A stretch of 64,000 nt of DNA from Mycobacteroides immunogenum (GTDB taxonomy: Bacteria > Actinomycetota > Actinomycetes > Mycobacteriales > Mycobacteriaceae), in contig NZ_CP011530.1 of assembly GCF_001605725.1 (NCBI RefSeq), positions 5,394,001 through 5,458,000 on the forward strand, read 5' to 3'. This document shows positions 55,476 to 63,683 of this stretch, piece after piece. The position numbers were made by a program, and so were the translations under genes. Below the pieces are notes generated by a model. The model saw nothing but the letters and a program-made list of their open reading frames with translations. It had not been told where the DNA came from and did no database searches. How positions within the stretch are numbered: the stretch's first letter is position 1; the number at the start of each line of letters is the position of its first letter.

Positions 55476-56771
55476 GTGTCCACACCCCGGCGCCGTCGGT
55501 TGTCATTGAAGGCCCGACGCGCTTTGGTTTTGAGCCACCGCTGGGTCGGTCTCATTTGTGGGCTCCTGGTGGTGATGGTCAGTACCAGCGGCGCGATCCT
55601 CGTCTATCAGCCGGAACTGGTACGGGCCATGCACCCAGAACTGTTCCACACCACGCCGACCGGCAACCCGGCTGGATTCACCCAGGCGATCGCCGAAGTA
55701 CGGTCGCACTACCCCGAAATACAGCTTGCGAGTGCATCTCTCAAGGACGGGGTGTATCTGCTGCGCGCAGGATCCGATACACATGACACCTTCTTCGTGG
55801 ACGCCGGAACCGGGCTTCTCAACGGACGGCTAGATCTTGGCGCGGGCACATTCGGATTCCTGGTGAACATGCACGACTGCGGGTTCACCTGCGAGGGCTA
55901 CAGCGGGTACCTGCCATTCCTGGCACAGCCATGTCCGCTCGGAAAACTCGGCGCGCTCTCGGGGCTGTCCTGGGGATCAGCCTTATTGGCCTTGGCGGCC
56001 ATCGTCCTGCTGGCATTGGTGATTCCCGCGCCATTCATCTGGTGGAAAGCGATCCGTAAGTTAGGCAACGCTTTACGTGTCCGATGGAGTTCGGGAAGAT
56101 TCGCCCGCGATTTCGATCTACACGCCGTCATCGGCATCATCGCCACGGGGCCGCTGCTGATCTGGGCGCTGACCGGGCTGCAGTTCGAAGCTCCGGGGCT
56201 CACCGACCTCTGGTACTCCCTCACCGGCGGACACGCTTCCGAACAAACCGCTCCGGAGAGTTCCGGCGACAAAGAAGTCACCATCGCACAGGCAATTGCC
56301 GTGGCGATAAACCACTTTCCTGAATCCGAGGTGACCTGGATCGGCCTGCCGGACAAAGATAGGCCGTACTACACGGTCGACCTGCTGGATTCCGGCAGCC
56401 CGGATCTGCGGGCGTACAGCCTCAACTACCACGCGAATCGGTCCATTGGTGTGGATGCCCACGATGTCGGCCATGTGCAAATCCTGCGGGCAAAACCGGC
56501 GACAGTGTCGAACGCGATTGCCGACGAATGGGCCGGTTCTGCCGCCCATTTCGGCCTCGCCGTTAATGGCTACTGGCGCGCGCTCTGGTTCGTGCTCGGG
56601 ATGACTCCCCTACTACTTGCCCTCACCGGCCTGAGCACCTGGCGCTGGCGTCGCCGGGCCAAGCGACGCACGCGTGTCAGGAACGTACAGATTCTCGGGG
56701 CGGCCGGGCCAGCACCCGCGTCGGCCACCAGAACCACGTCCCCAGCAAGCGAACAAGTGAAGGCACGATAA
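55476..56771 (+). CDS. PepSY-associated membrane protein (iron-reductase-like)
   Basis: 431 residues with a strong start (GGAGGAGAAG before GTG). Four or so membrane segments: about 25-45 (GLLVVMVSTSGAILVYQPEL), 165-190, 215-240 and 355-380. Two PepSY-like external domains lie between. The family (PiuB/PepSY_TM) includes putative iron-uptake reductases. The N-terminal HRW ... QPEL region is typical. It follows the cupin by 69 bp. Its 3' end overlaps the convergent mmpL gene by 95 bp, an unusually long overlap. Confidence 0.82.
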   Translation: MSTPRRRRLSLKARRALVLSHRWVGLICGLLVVMVSTSGAILVYQPELVRAMHPELFHTTPTGNPAGFTQAIAEVRSHYPEIQLASASLKDGVYLLRAGSDTHDTFFVDAGTGLLNGRLDLGAGTFGFLVNMHDCGFTCEGYSGYLPFLAQPCPLGKLGALSGLSWGSALLALAAIVLLALVIPAPFIWWKAIRKLGNALRVRWSSGRFARDFDLHAVIGIIATGPLLIWALTGLQFEAPGLTDLWYSLTGGHASEQTAPESSGDKEVTIAQAIAVAINHFPESEVTWIGLPDKDRPYYTVDLLDSGSPDLRAYSLNYHANRSIGVDAHDVGHVQILRAKPATVSNAIADEWAGSAAHFGLAVNGYWRALWFVLGMTPLLLALTGLSTWRWRRRAKRRTRVRNVQILGAAGPAPASATRTTSPASEQVKAR

Positions 56772-59508
56772 ACGAGCGCACAATCAGTGTGTCGAGCAAC
56801 AGACCGATGCAAACGGTGGTGCCCACCTGCCCGATGGTTCGCAGATCGCTAGACAGCATGGCCAGCATCGTGAAGGCGAACACCAAACCGGCCGACGTCA
56901 CTACTCCGCCCGTACTGCCCAGTGCCCGAATGAGTCCGGTGTTCAGCCCGGCGTGAGTCTCCTCTTTGAGCCGGGCAATCAGCAATAGGTTGTAGTCCGA
57001 ACCCACCGCCACCAGGATGATGAATGTCAGCGGCAGGATCAGCCAATGCAGGGGCAACCCGACCAGATGCTGCCAGATGAGCACCGAAAGACCGAACGCC
57101 CCTGCGAACGAGAAGGCCACTGTTCCGATAATCACGAAGGGCGCCACCAGGCTTCGCGTAATCACCATCATGATCAGGAATATCAGGGTGAAGGCCGCGA
57201 TAGCCGCGATGAGCAGATCCGAAGCGGCGTACTCCTTGATGTCCTTGTTGTTTGAGCCGGCGCCGCCGATATAGACCTTCGACCCGGCCAACGAGGTTTC
57301 TTTCAGTGCCGTCGTGATGGCATCGGGAAAGTCGTTGACATGCTCAATACCCTCCGGCCCCATGGCGTTACCCATATGGGTGACGATGAACCGGGCCGCC
57401 TTGCCATCCGGTGACATCATCAGTGTCATACCGGTTTTGATGTCTTCGTTGTCGAAAGCTTCATGCGGTATGTAGAAGAAGTCGTCACTACGAGATGCGT
57501 CGAAGTCATTACCGACGTTGATCATGTCGTCGAAGGTCTGGTCCGTCGCCGTGGCCTGCAGGTTGGTCTGGCCATAGGTGTTGACGATGAGCGCCTGCAA
57601 GGCTTCCTGGTCATTGGCCGTCAGTTTCAGCAGCGCCACCATCTGCGGCAGCAGCCGGTCCACGACTTCCAGGGAGCCCACCGCATCCTTGATATCGGCA
57701 GCCAACTTGTCGATGCTGTCCAGCATGTCGAATAGGGATCTGAAGGACAAGCAGACCGGAATGTCGAAACAGTGCGGTTCCCAATAGAAGTAGTTGCGCA
57801 GTGGACGCATGAAATCGTCGAGGTTCGAGACCTTCTCGTTCATGTCTTGGGTGACTTGCTGCATGTCCTCCATCGTCACGACGGTGTTGTGCATCTCGTC
57901 CGCGAGTTTTTGCGTCAGGTCGGTGGTTTGTCTCAACACGGCGACCGAGTGCGCCATGATCTTGGCTTGCTTGTCGGTATTGGCGTTCTGCGCCTTGGTG
58001 AACGGGAGCTGCTGGCCGTTTCCGCTTCCCTGGGTCGTGAACAGGTACGGCAGGGACGCATGTTCGAGCGCGCGCCCCATGGGCCGGGTGATGCTTTGCA
58101 CCATGGCGACACCGGGGAGCCGCACCAGGCTCTTCGACACTCGGTCCAGCGATATGAAATCGGCTGAGTTGCGCATGTCGTGATCCGACTCGACCATGAG
58201 CATCTCGGTGAACAGCTTGCTTGGCGGGAAGTGCCTGTCTGCCGCCGCGAATCCTTCCTTGGCGGGGGCATCCGACGGCTGATAGGCGCGGTCGTCATAG
58301 CTCACTTGGTAGGTCGGCACGAAGACCGCACCAACCAACACGGCCGCGGAGCTCGCCACCAAAATCGGTTTAGGCCAGCGCACTACGCTCGCCCCGATGC
58401 GCCGGTACAGATGTGCCTTGGCCCGCTGCTTGGGATCAAAGAGCCCAAACAGGCTGCCCAGGTGCAGCATCGCCGGCCCGAGGGTGAGCGCCGCCGCGAT
58501 GGTCAACAGCATGCCGATCGCGACCGCCGGGCCCATGGTGTGGAAGTAGTTGAGCCGCGCGAAGCTCAGGCACAGACCGGCTCCCGCGATCGTCAGGCCC
58601 GAACCGATGATGACATGTGAGACGCCGCGATAGGCCGCGTAGAAGGCGTCCTCGCGATTGAGTCCGGAGTTCCGCGCCTCGTGATACCGCCCCAATAGGA
58701 AGATTCCGTAGTCGGTTCCGGCACCGAGCGTCAGCGAAATGACGATGTTGACGGCGAAGGAGGACAGCTCGATGTATCCGAAATGTCCGAGGGTGGCGAC
58801 AACTCCTCGCGCCACAAGCATCTCGACCAGGACTCCGAACAACGGCACCAGCATGGTGGTAACCGAGCGGTAGACCATCAACAGCATGAAGATGATCAGG
58901 AAGATGGTCACGATGGTGATGTTGTTCAGGCTGGAGTTCGCGACGCTCAAGGTATCCGAGGCGAGTGGCGCCGCACCGCTGACATAGACCTTGAGCCCGC
59001 CTGGTGGCGTGTCCTTGTCGATCATGTCCCTGACCGCTTCGACGGACCTGTTCGCCTGCATCTGGCCGATATCACCTGCCAGGCGCAACAACACGAACGC
59101 GGACTTGCCGTCGAGGCTCTGCGCCCCGGCCGCGGTGATCGGCTTCCCCCAGGTGTCCATGACGTACTGGACATGCGCGGTGTCGTTCTTCAATCTGCGC
59201 ACCAGTTCGTCGTAGTACTGGTGGTCGGCCTCGCCCAGCGGCCGGTCTGCTTCCAGCACCAGCATGGTCAGGCTGGTGGATGTGGACTCCTGGAACTTCT
59301 CGCCGATCTGCAGCATCGCGCGCTGCGACGGGGCGTAGTGCGGAATCATCGGTCCGGCGAGCTCGGCCGCAACATCTTCCACGTGCGGCACAAAGGTATT
59401 CGTCGTCACGGCGACGATCGCCCAGAACACGATGATCGGCACCGCGAAAACGCGGACCATCCGGGGGACGAAGGGCCGCTTCACACTGTGCTTGCTCTGC
59501 TCGCTCAC
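56677..59508 (-). CDS. mmpL: MmpL family RND transporter (second copy)
   Basis: 943 residues from GTG 59508 (VSEQSKHSVKRPFVPRMVRV), overlapping the mmpS stop by 4 bp (GTGA); the frame is open to 59526. Twelve membrane segments in two halves. Asp-Tyr relay pairs are in GTDYGIFLLGRYHEAR and VGSDYNLLLIARL. The LRNYFYWEPHCFDIPVC block is present. Its architecture matches the first MmpL in the window. Substrate is unknown. The gene pair is controlled upstream by a TGTCA palindrome rather than by the CsoR-type sites. Confidence 0.92.
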   Translation of the reverse strand: MSEQSKHSVKRPFVPRMVRVFAVPIIVFWAIVAVTTNTFVPHVEDVAAELAGPMIPHYAPSQRAMLQIGEKFQESTSTSLTMLVLEADRPLGEADHQYYDELVRRLKNDTAHVQYVMDTWGKPITAAGAQSLDGKSAFVLLRLAGDIGQMQANRSVEAVRDMIDKDTPPGGLKVYVSGAAPLASDTLSVANSSLNNITIVTIFLIIFMLLMVYRSVTTMLVPLFGVLVEMLVARGVVATLGHFGYIELSSFAVNIVISLTLGAGTDYGIFLLGRYHEARNSGLNREDAFYAAYRGVSHVIIGSGLTIAGAGLCLSFARLNYFHTMGPAVAIGMLLTIAAALTLGPAMLHLGSLFGLFDPKQRAKAHLYRRIGASVVRWPKPILVASSAAVLVGAVFVPTYQVSYDDRAYQPSDAPAKEGFAAADRHFPPSKLFTEMLMVESDHDMRNSADFISLDRVSKSLVRLPGVAMVQSITRPMGRALEHASLPYLFTTQGSGNGQQLPFTKAQNANTDKQAKIMAHSVAVLRQTTDLTQKLADEMHNTVVTMEDMQQVTQDMNEKVSNLDDFMRPLRNYFYWEPHCFDIPVCLSFRSLFDMLDSIDKLAADIKDAVGSLEVVDRLLPQMVALLKLTANDQEALQALIVNTYGQTNLQATATDQTFDDMINVGNDFDASRSDDFFYIPHEAFDNEDIKTGMTLMMSPDGKAARFIVTHMGNAMGPEGIEHVNDFPDAITTALKETSLAGSKVYIGGAGSNNKDIKEYAASDLLIAAIAAFTLIFLIMMVITRSLVAPFVIIGTVAFSFAGAFGLSVLIWQHLVGLPLHWLILPLTFIILVAVGSDYNLLLIARLKEETHAGLNTGLIRALGSTGGVVTSAGLVFAFTMLAMLSSDLRTIGQVGTTVCIGLLLDTLIVRSFIVPSLVRLLGTWFWWPTRVLARPPRESVRS

Positions 59509-59948
59509 GCCGACTTCACCCTGCACATCACGTTCGCGTCCGGATGATCATCGGATTGTTCGTCACGGACAACGTCGTTCACCCTCATCCGGCAGCCGAT
59601 CTGGCCTCCATGCACCTGCGCCGAAATACTGCCGGACACCACGGTCAGAGTCGTTGTCTCCGTGTGAGACCACGGAAGCTCGGTCAAGTCGACCTGATGC
59701 GGATGACCGTTGATATCGATGTAGCTCAGCATTCCGCCATTCCCGACCGAACCGAACACCTCGTAGGTGAGCGTCTTGGGGGTGAACTCAGGAGGAGCCT
59801 GCGGCGGGTTCACGGTGAGCACCGGGCCGGGGGCAGAGAGCTCATGTACCTTCAACATCGAGCCACCGGCCACACCGAGCGCGATGACAGCGACCAGCGG
59901 CATCCAGGCACGTGCCAGGAATCTCCTGCCGACCGAACGTGGACTCAC
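59505..59948 (-). CDS. mmpS: MmpS family membrane-anchored accessory protein
   Basis: 147 residues from GTG 59948, with AAAGGTGG upstream. One membrane segment (AWMPLVAVIALGVAGGSMLK), then a periplasmic beta domain with TYEVFGSVGNGGMLSYIDIN and a Cys pair (IGCRMRVND, VMCRVKSA). It works with the overlapping mmpL gene. The palindrome at 59980-59998 lies just upstream, so the pair is likely repressed by a TetR-type regulator located elsewhere; the nearest TetR gene is at 61678-62247. Confidence 0.87.
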   Translation of the reverse strand: MSPRSVGRRFLARAWMPLVAVIALGVAGGSMLKVHELSAPGPVLTVNPPQAPPEFTPKTLTYEVFGSVGNGGMLSYIDINGHPHQVDLTELPWSHTETTTLTVVSGSISAQVHGGQIGCRMRVNDVVRDEQSDDHPDANVMCRVKSA

Positions 59949-59979
59949 CCGACCACCTTTCCGGACCTCACCCCGCTAT

Positions 59980-59998
59980 ATGTCAATAAAACTGACAT
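59980..59998. promoter_or_regulatory. TGTCA palindrome upstream of the second mmpS
   Basis: ATGTCA-N7-TGACAT, perfect 6-bp arms, 32 bp before the mmpS start, in an A+T-rich stretch. TetR-type regulators of mycobacterial mmpS-mmpL operons bind comparable palindromes. The regulator is not adjacent. Confidence 0.55.
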
Positions 59999-60080
59999 GA
60001 GCACGGTCGAGAATGCTATCAGCCAAACCTGGGAACACGCGCGTCAACTTTTACGGCTCGGAAAGTCCGTCAGATAGGCG

Positions 60081-60527
60081 CTATTGCACTCGCGGCAGCC
60101 GCCCCCTGAGACGTCTCATGCGGAGCACCTGCGCGGTGATGTTGATGGACGAGATCATCGGAATCACGCCGAGAAAGGTTCGCTCCGAGGGCGTTGCGCC
60201 ATGCAACTGCTCCATACTGCCCAATACATAGAAACAGCCGAGACTGAAGATACTGGCGGGGATGGAAAACGCCCACAATGACCCCCTATCGGCAATTGCC
60301 TGGCGTGCGAAATGCAGCTCGTCCGCCGACATCTGCTCGCGCTTGCGCACTTTCCTGAGCACAAACGGATAGCCACCGACACTTTCGGCCAGCGGTGATG
60401 CCGCCTGTTTCCTCAGGCGCGTGGTGTACACAAACATGCAGGTGGCGAAGACCAACAGGGCCACGAAGGCGAGAATCGCCAGATGCCCGAAGAGGTGCCA
60501 GTTATGTCCCAAGAAGTTCCAGTTCAT
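60081..60527 (-). CDS. small integral membrane protein of unknown function
   Basis: 148 residues from ATG 60527 (MNWNFLGHNWHLFGHLAILA); the frame is open to 60689. About three membrane segments: 17-36, 85-105 and 115-130. A basic connecting loop (RLRKQAASPLAESVGGYPFV) and an Arg-rich C-terminus (MRRLRGRLPRVQ) flank them. I recognise no domain. It is on the same strand as the mmpS-mmpL pair, 132 bp upstream of the mmpS start, and divergent from the adenylate cyclase. Confidence 0.65.
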   Translation of the reverse strand: MNWNFLGHNWHLFGHLAILAFVALLVFATCMFVYTTRLRKQAASPLAESVGGYPFVLRKVRKREQMSADELHFARQAIADRGSLWAFSIPASIFSLGCFYVLGSMEQLHGATPSERTFLGVIPMISSINITAQVLRMRRLRGRLPRVQ

Positions 60528-60635
60528 CGCACCGTCCCTTTGCCCCGTCGTCGAGGAATGCCCTTGGAGATACTCGGGGTTTCCTGTCCACAAGTCAAGG
60601 TTCCTGACACCGCATACCCGGTGTGCTGTACTGGC

Positions 60636-61640
60636 GTGGTGTCCGAGGCCGGCGAGCTCAGCGAGGCAGTTGACGCGGCGGTCGAGCAAGTCTTACTCGG
60701 GGGCCCGCGAAAATACACCCGCTCGCAGGTATCCGAGCTATCCGGGGTGCCGGTCGGGCGCGCGCGCAAGCTGTGGGTGGCGCTGGGATTCGCGGCAGCG
60801 GACAACGATGAGGAGGTCATCTTCACCGACGCCGACGTCGCGGCCATCCGCACCTTCGCGGCGCTCGGCCCAATCACCGCCACCGACGAGCAGAGCCAAG
60901 TGGCCGCTGCACGCAGTCTGGGGCAGGCCATGGCGCGGCTGGCCGAATGGCAAGCCGACCTGCTGACGCGAGTGGTCGGCGAGCACATCACCACCGCCGC
61001 GAGCACCGAGGCGGCTGCGTCGAGCGTCGAAGCCGCGACACAAACCATCGCGACGCTGACGGCCTTGCAGGACTATGCGTGGCAGCGGCACCTGGCCGCA
61101 GCGCTACAGCGCACCAACGAATCCGGCAGCATCACAAGGCCATTACTTGTCGGGTTCGCGGACATGGTCGGCTATACCCGGCTCTCCCGCCATTTGGATC
61201 CCGACGAACTCACCCATCTGTTGGAGACATTCGAGACCGCTCTCACCGAAGCGATCACCACGCACGGCGGCTGGGTGATCAAAAATGTCGGCGATGAGGT
61301 CATGTTCGCGGCACTGAGCGCGGAAGCGGGCGCCCGCATCGCGGTAGCCATGAATACGGCTATTACCGAAGCCGCACAGACTATTCCGGACATGCCGCAG
61401 ATACGCGTGGGCCTGGCCTACGGACAGGTGTTGAGCCGCTTCGGAGACCTCTACGGCACCGTGGTCAACGTCGCGGCGCGACTGACCGGTGTCGCGCGGC
61501 CTGGAACCATCCTGCTCGACGATGGCGCCGCGGCCGCTTTGGGCGACAACAGTGAGTTCACCCTCCGGCACCTGCGCGGGGTTCGCGTCAAGGGCTTCTC
61601 CCGGCTGGGTTCGCATGTTTTGCGGGTACGAAAGCGCTGA
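60636..61640 (+). CDS. class III adenylate cyclase with N-terminal regulatory domain (Rv1264-like)
   Basis: 334 residues from GTG 60636; the upstream part of the frame overlaps the divergent membrane gene. Residues 1-150 form a helical regulatory region with a MerR-like helix-turn-helix (RKYTRSQVSELSGVPVGRAR). The C-terminal class III domain starts VGFADMVGYTRLSRHLDPDE (metal Asp about 176). It has IKNVGDEVMFAA (substrate Lys, metal Asp about 220) and RFGDLYGTVVNVAARLTG (substrate Asp and transition-state Arg), consistent with adenylate specificity. Rv1264 has this layout and is pH-regulated. Confidence 0.87.
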   Translation: MVSEAGELSEAVDAAVEQVLLGGPRKYTRSQVSELSGVPVGRARKLWVALGFAAADNDEEVIFTDADVAAIRTFAALGPITATDEQSQVAAARSLGQAMARLAEWQADLLTRVVGEHITTAASTEAAASSVEAATQTIATLTALQDYAWQRHLAAALQRTNESGSITRPLLVGFADMVGYTRLSRHLDPDELTHLLETFETALTEAITTHGGWVIKNVGDEVMFAALSAEAGARIAVAMNTAITEAAQTIPDMPQIRVGLAYGQVLSRFGDLYGTVVNVAARLTGVARPGTILLDDGAAAALGDNSEFTLRHLRGVRVKGFSRLGSHVLRVRKR

Positions 61641-61677
61641 TTCCAGAGCTCTTCCGATTCGTCAGGACAGCTCTGGA

Positions 61678-62247
61678 CTAATCCGCAGGGGCGATGATGC
61701 GGCGAGCGGCCTCCACTGCATCGGCGCGCCGCCGCGCAATGACCTTCTTGTTAGTCGTGTCGGCGGAGGGGTCCGGGGACTGCACCCACGACAGACCCAG
61801 ACCAAAGAGCATCGTCAGAAGGTCTGCTGGGTCCCACCGCTCATCGACCAATCCGCGTGCCTGCGCCTCCCGCAGAGCCCCGCGCATCTTCTCGACGAAA
61901 TGCACGCTGTCGCCGTCCGGCAGATTCAGCCGCACCCTTTCGAGACGGGCCCAATCGACCATACGGATATGGTCGGGGCGCTCCCGGACCATATCGAAGA
62001 TCTGGCCGACGAAACCCGCAACGTCATCGGGAAGTAGCTCGATAGCACCGAACATCTCGCCTGCATCGGCCAACACCACCTGGTTGAATAGACTTTCCTT
62101 GTCTCCGAAATGGGCGTAGAGACGCTCCTTACTTGCGTTGGCCTCCTTCGCAATCCGATCAATACGGGCTCCGGCTAGACCGTATTGGGCAAACTCGGCA
62201 CGCGCGGCAGCCAGTATCTCGTCTCGCAGCTCGGCGGTGTTACGCAT
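61678..62247 (-). CDS. TetR/AcrR family regulator
   Basis: A 189-residue TetR protein from ATG 62247 (RNTAELRDEILAAARAEFAQ); the frame is open to 62514 but only low-complexity sequence lies upstream. HTH about residues 8-55 (IAKEANASKERLYAHFGDKE). The C-terminus contains VGQIFDMVRERPDHIRMVDW. It converges on the adenylate cyclase gene. No divergent partner is adjacent, so its target is not apparent; it is one candidate for the second mmpS-mmpL pair. Confidence 0.82.
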   Translation of the reverse strand: MRNTAELRDEILAAARAEFAQYGLAGARIDRIAKEANASKERLYAHFGDKESLFNQVVLADAGEMFGAIELLPDDVAGFVGQIFDMVRERPDHIRMVDWARLERVRLNLPDGDSVHFVEKMRGALREAQARGLVDERWDPADLLTMLFGLGLSWVQSPDPSADTTNKKVIARRRADAVEAARRIIAPAD

Positions 62248-62324
62248 CCGCCTATGGTATGACGCTGCATCATTTTGCTGAGCAGCGCTTCCGCTGCCGT
62301 CAAACACGATCCCTCCTCGGCGAA

Positions 62325-62357
62325 GGCTGGGCCCCGCTATGTGTGCGGGACCCAGCC
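62325..62357 (-). terminator. strong hairpin terminator after the Gly/Pro-repeat protein gene
   Basis: A 13-nt stem with one C-A mismatch (GGCTGGGCCCCGC, 62325-62337; GCGGGACCCAGCC, 62345-62357) and a 7-nt loop, starting 8 bp after the stop at 62366. No U-tract. It would also separate the downstream TetR gene transcript. Confidence 0.65.
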
Positions 62358-62365
62358 TCCGTAGA

Positions 62366-62707
62366 TCAGCGCCAGGGGCCGCCGGGGCCCGGCGGACCGA
62401 AATCAGGCCCCCGTCCGGGACCGAAGTCCGGACCGGGTGGACCGAAATCAGGCCCGCGGCCCCCAAACCCGGGACCGAAGTCCGGACCGGGTGGGCCGAA
62501 GTCGGGACCCCCAAAAGGCCCCGGCGGACCAGGGGGCCCCGGCGGGCCGGGTGGACCAGGCGGCGGTAGTTGAATGCTCGCCGTTGCCGGCGCTACCTCG
62601 GCCTGCGCAACCACGGGCGTGAAACCAACGAACGCACAGGCAACGGCGCCCGACGCAAGTGCGGCGCGGATAACCACGCGGCGCACTGGGTGTCCACGAA
62701 ACTCCAT
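62366..62707 (-). CDS. secreted collagen-like Gly/Pro-repeat protein
   Basis: 113 residues from ATG 62707, which follows GAGGATT; the frame is open to 62779. A signal peptide has basic RRVVIRAALASGAVACAFVG, with likely cleavage after VVAQA. The mature part is almost entirely Gly, Pro, Phe and Asp: GPPGPPGPPGPPG, then repeated GPDFGPPGPDFGPG units. The Gly-Pro-Pro run resembles a collagen triple-helix motif, while the Asp-Phe units do not. Function is unknown. A hairpin terminator follows. Confidence 0.75.
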   Translation of the reverse strand: MEFRGHPVRRVVIRAALASGAVACAFVGFTPVVAQAEVAPATASIQLPPPGPPGPPGPPGPPGPFGGPDFGPPGPDFGPGFGGRGPDFGPPGPDFGPGRGPDFGPPGPGGPWR

Positions 62708-62852
62708 GTCAATCCTCATTTCATGTGGAAGGGATGCCCAATATCGCGGTACTCGACCCACCGCACTGCGCAAGATCACACTCGCACGCTAGCAGACAAA
62801 CTAGTTCGTTCGGTACTGTGAATGTAATTGCCGAATATCTGAGGAGGTCGCG

Positions 62853-63683
62853 GTGAACCAATCGACTGCTGGAACCGAGAAGTGGGTAGGGGCGATGCCT
62901 CGGGGCGGGCCGCGTGCGTCCTGGCTGGACCGGCGACTGCAAACCGACATCCTTGAATACACCGATCGCTACGACATTCCCGACAGCGTCAAGCAGAAGG
63001 TGATTACCGCGTTGGACCGCATCGGCACGGTGTCCGACGAGCACGAGAAGAACGCCCGTACCGCACTGCAGCTAGTTTCTGACGTTCCGAATCCCCGGAT
63101 CCTCGAGCTGGGCGCCGGCCACGGCAAGCTCTCCGCGCAGATCCTTCAACTACACTCCACGGCCACGGTGACGATCAGCGATCTGGATCCGGTCTCCGTG
63201 CAGAACATCGCGAATGGTCCGCTGGGTTCACATCCACGCGCCCGAACCCAGGTCATCGACGCCACCCAGATCGACAGTCCCGATGACAGTTACGACCTGG
63301 TCATCCTCGCACAGGCATTCCACCATTTGCCGCCCGCGATCGCCTTCCGAGCGATCGCGGAAGCCACCAGGGTGGGCGGGCAGTTCCTGGTTATCGATCT
63401 CAAACGTCAGAAGCCAATACCTCTGGCTATCAATGTGGTTGCGGCGGTATTGGTCTCCCCACTGCTACTTCCATTTTCCGCCATTCGCCCGGTACTGCAC
63501 GACGGCCTGATCAGCGCGCTGCGCGCATACAGCCACTCAGCCTTCATTGCCCTCGGTAGCTCCGTCGACCCCCACATGCGAATCAAATTTCTGCGCCCTC
63601 GCGCCAGGTTCCTCAATCCAACTATCGTGACCTTCTCCCGGAGATCCCACGAAACCGATACACAGCCAAGGGAACTGGCATGA
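62853..63683 (+). CDS. class I SAM-dependent methyltransferase
   Basis: 276 residues starting at GTG with GGAGG upstream. SAM motif I is RILELGAGHGKLSAQIL near residue 84. TISDLDPVSVQNIA is the acidic-loop region. LVILAQAFHHLPPAIAFRAI is motif III and VGGQFLVIDLKRQKPIPLA follows. A hydrophobic stretch at about 188-215 suggests membrane association. The following acyltransferase overlaps its stop by 4 bp, so it may methylate a lipid or lipid precursor. Substrate unknown. Confidence 0.82.
   Translation: MNQSTAGTEKWVGAMPRGGPRASWLDRRLQTDILEYTDRYDIPDSVKQKVITALDRIGTVSDEHEKNARTALQLVSDVPNPRILELGAGHGKLSAQILQLHSTATVTISDLDPVSVQNIANGPLGSHPRARTQVIDATQIDSPDDSYDLVILAQAFHHLPPAIAFRAIAEATRVGGQFLVIDLKRQKPIPLAINVVAAVLVSPLLLPFSAIRPVLHDGLISALRAYSHSAFIALGSSVDPHMRIKFLRPRARFLNPTIVTFSRRSHETDTQPRELA

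Noticed and set aside
59544..60077. Open plus-strand frame of 177 codons across the mmpS region
   Set aside because: It lies opposite mmpS, which has strong family features and a coupled mmpL; its sequence resembles no protein.
62395..62575. Direct DNA repeats resembling a short repeat array or CRISPR
   Set aside because: The units are in frame with a secreted Gly/Pro-rich protein, vary in length and have no unique spacers, so they are coding repeats.
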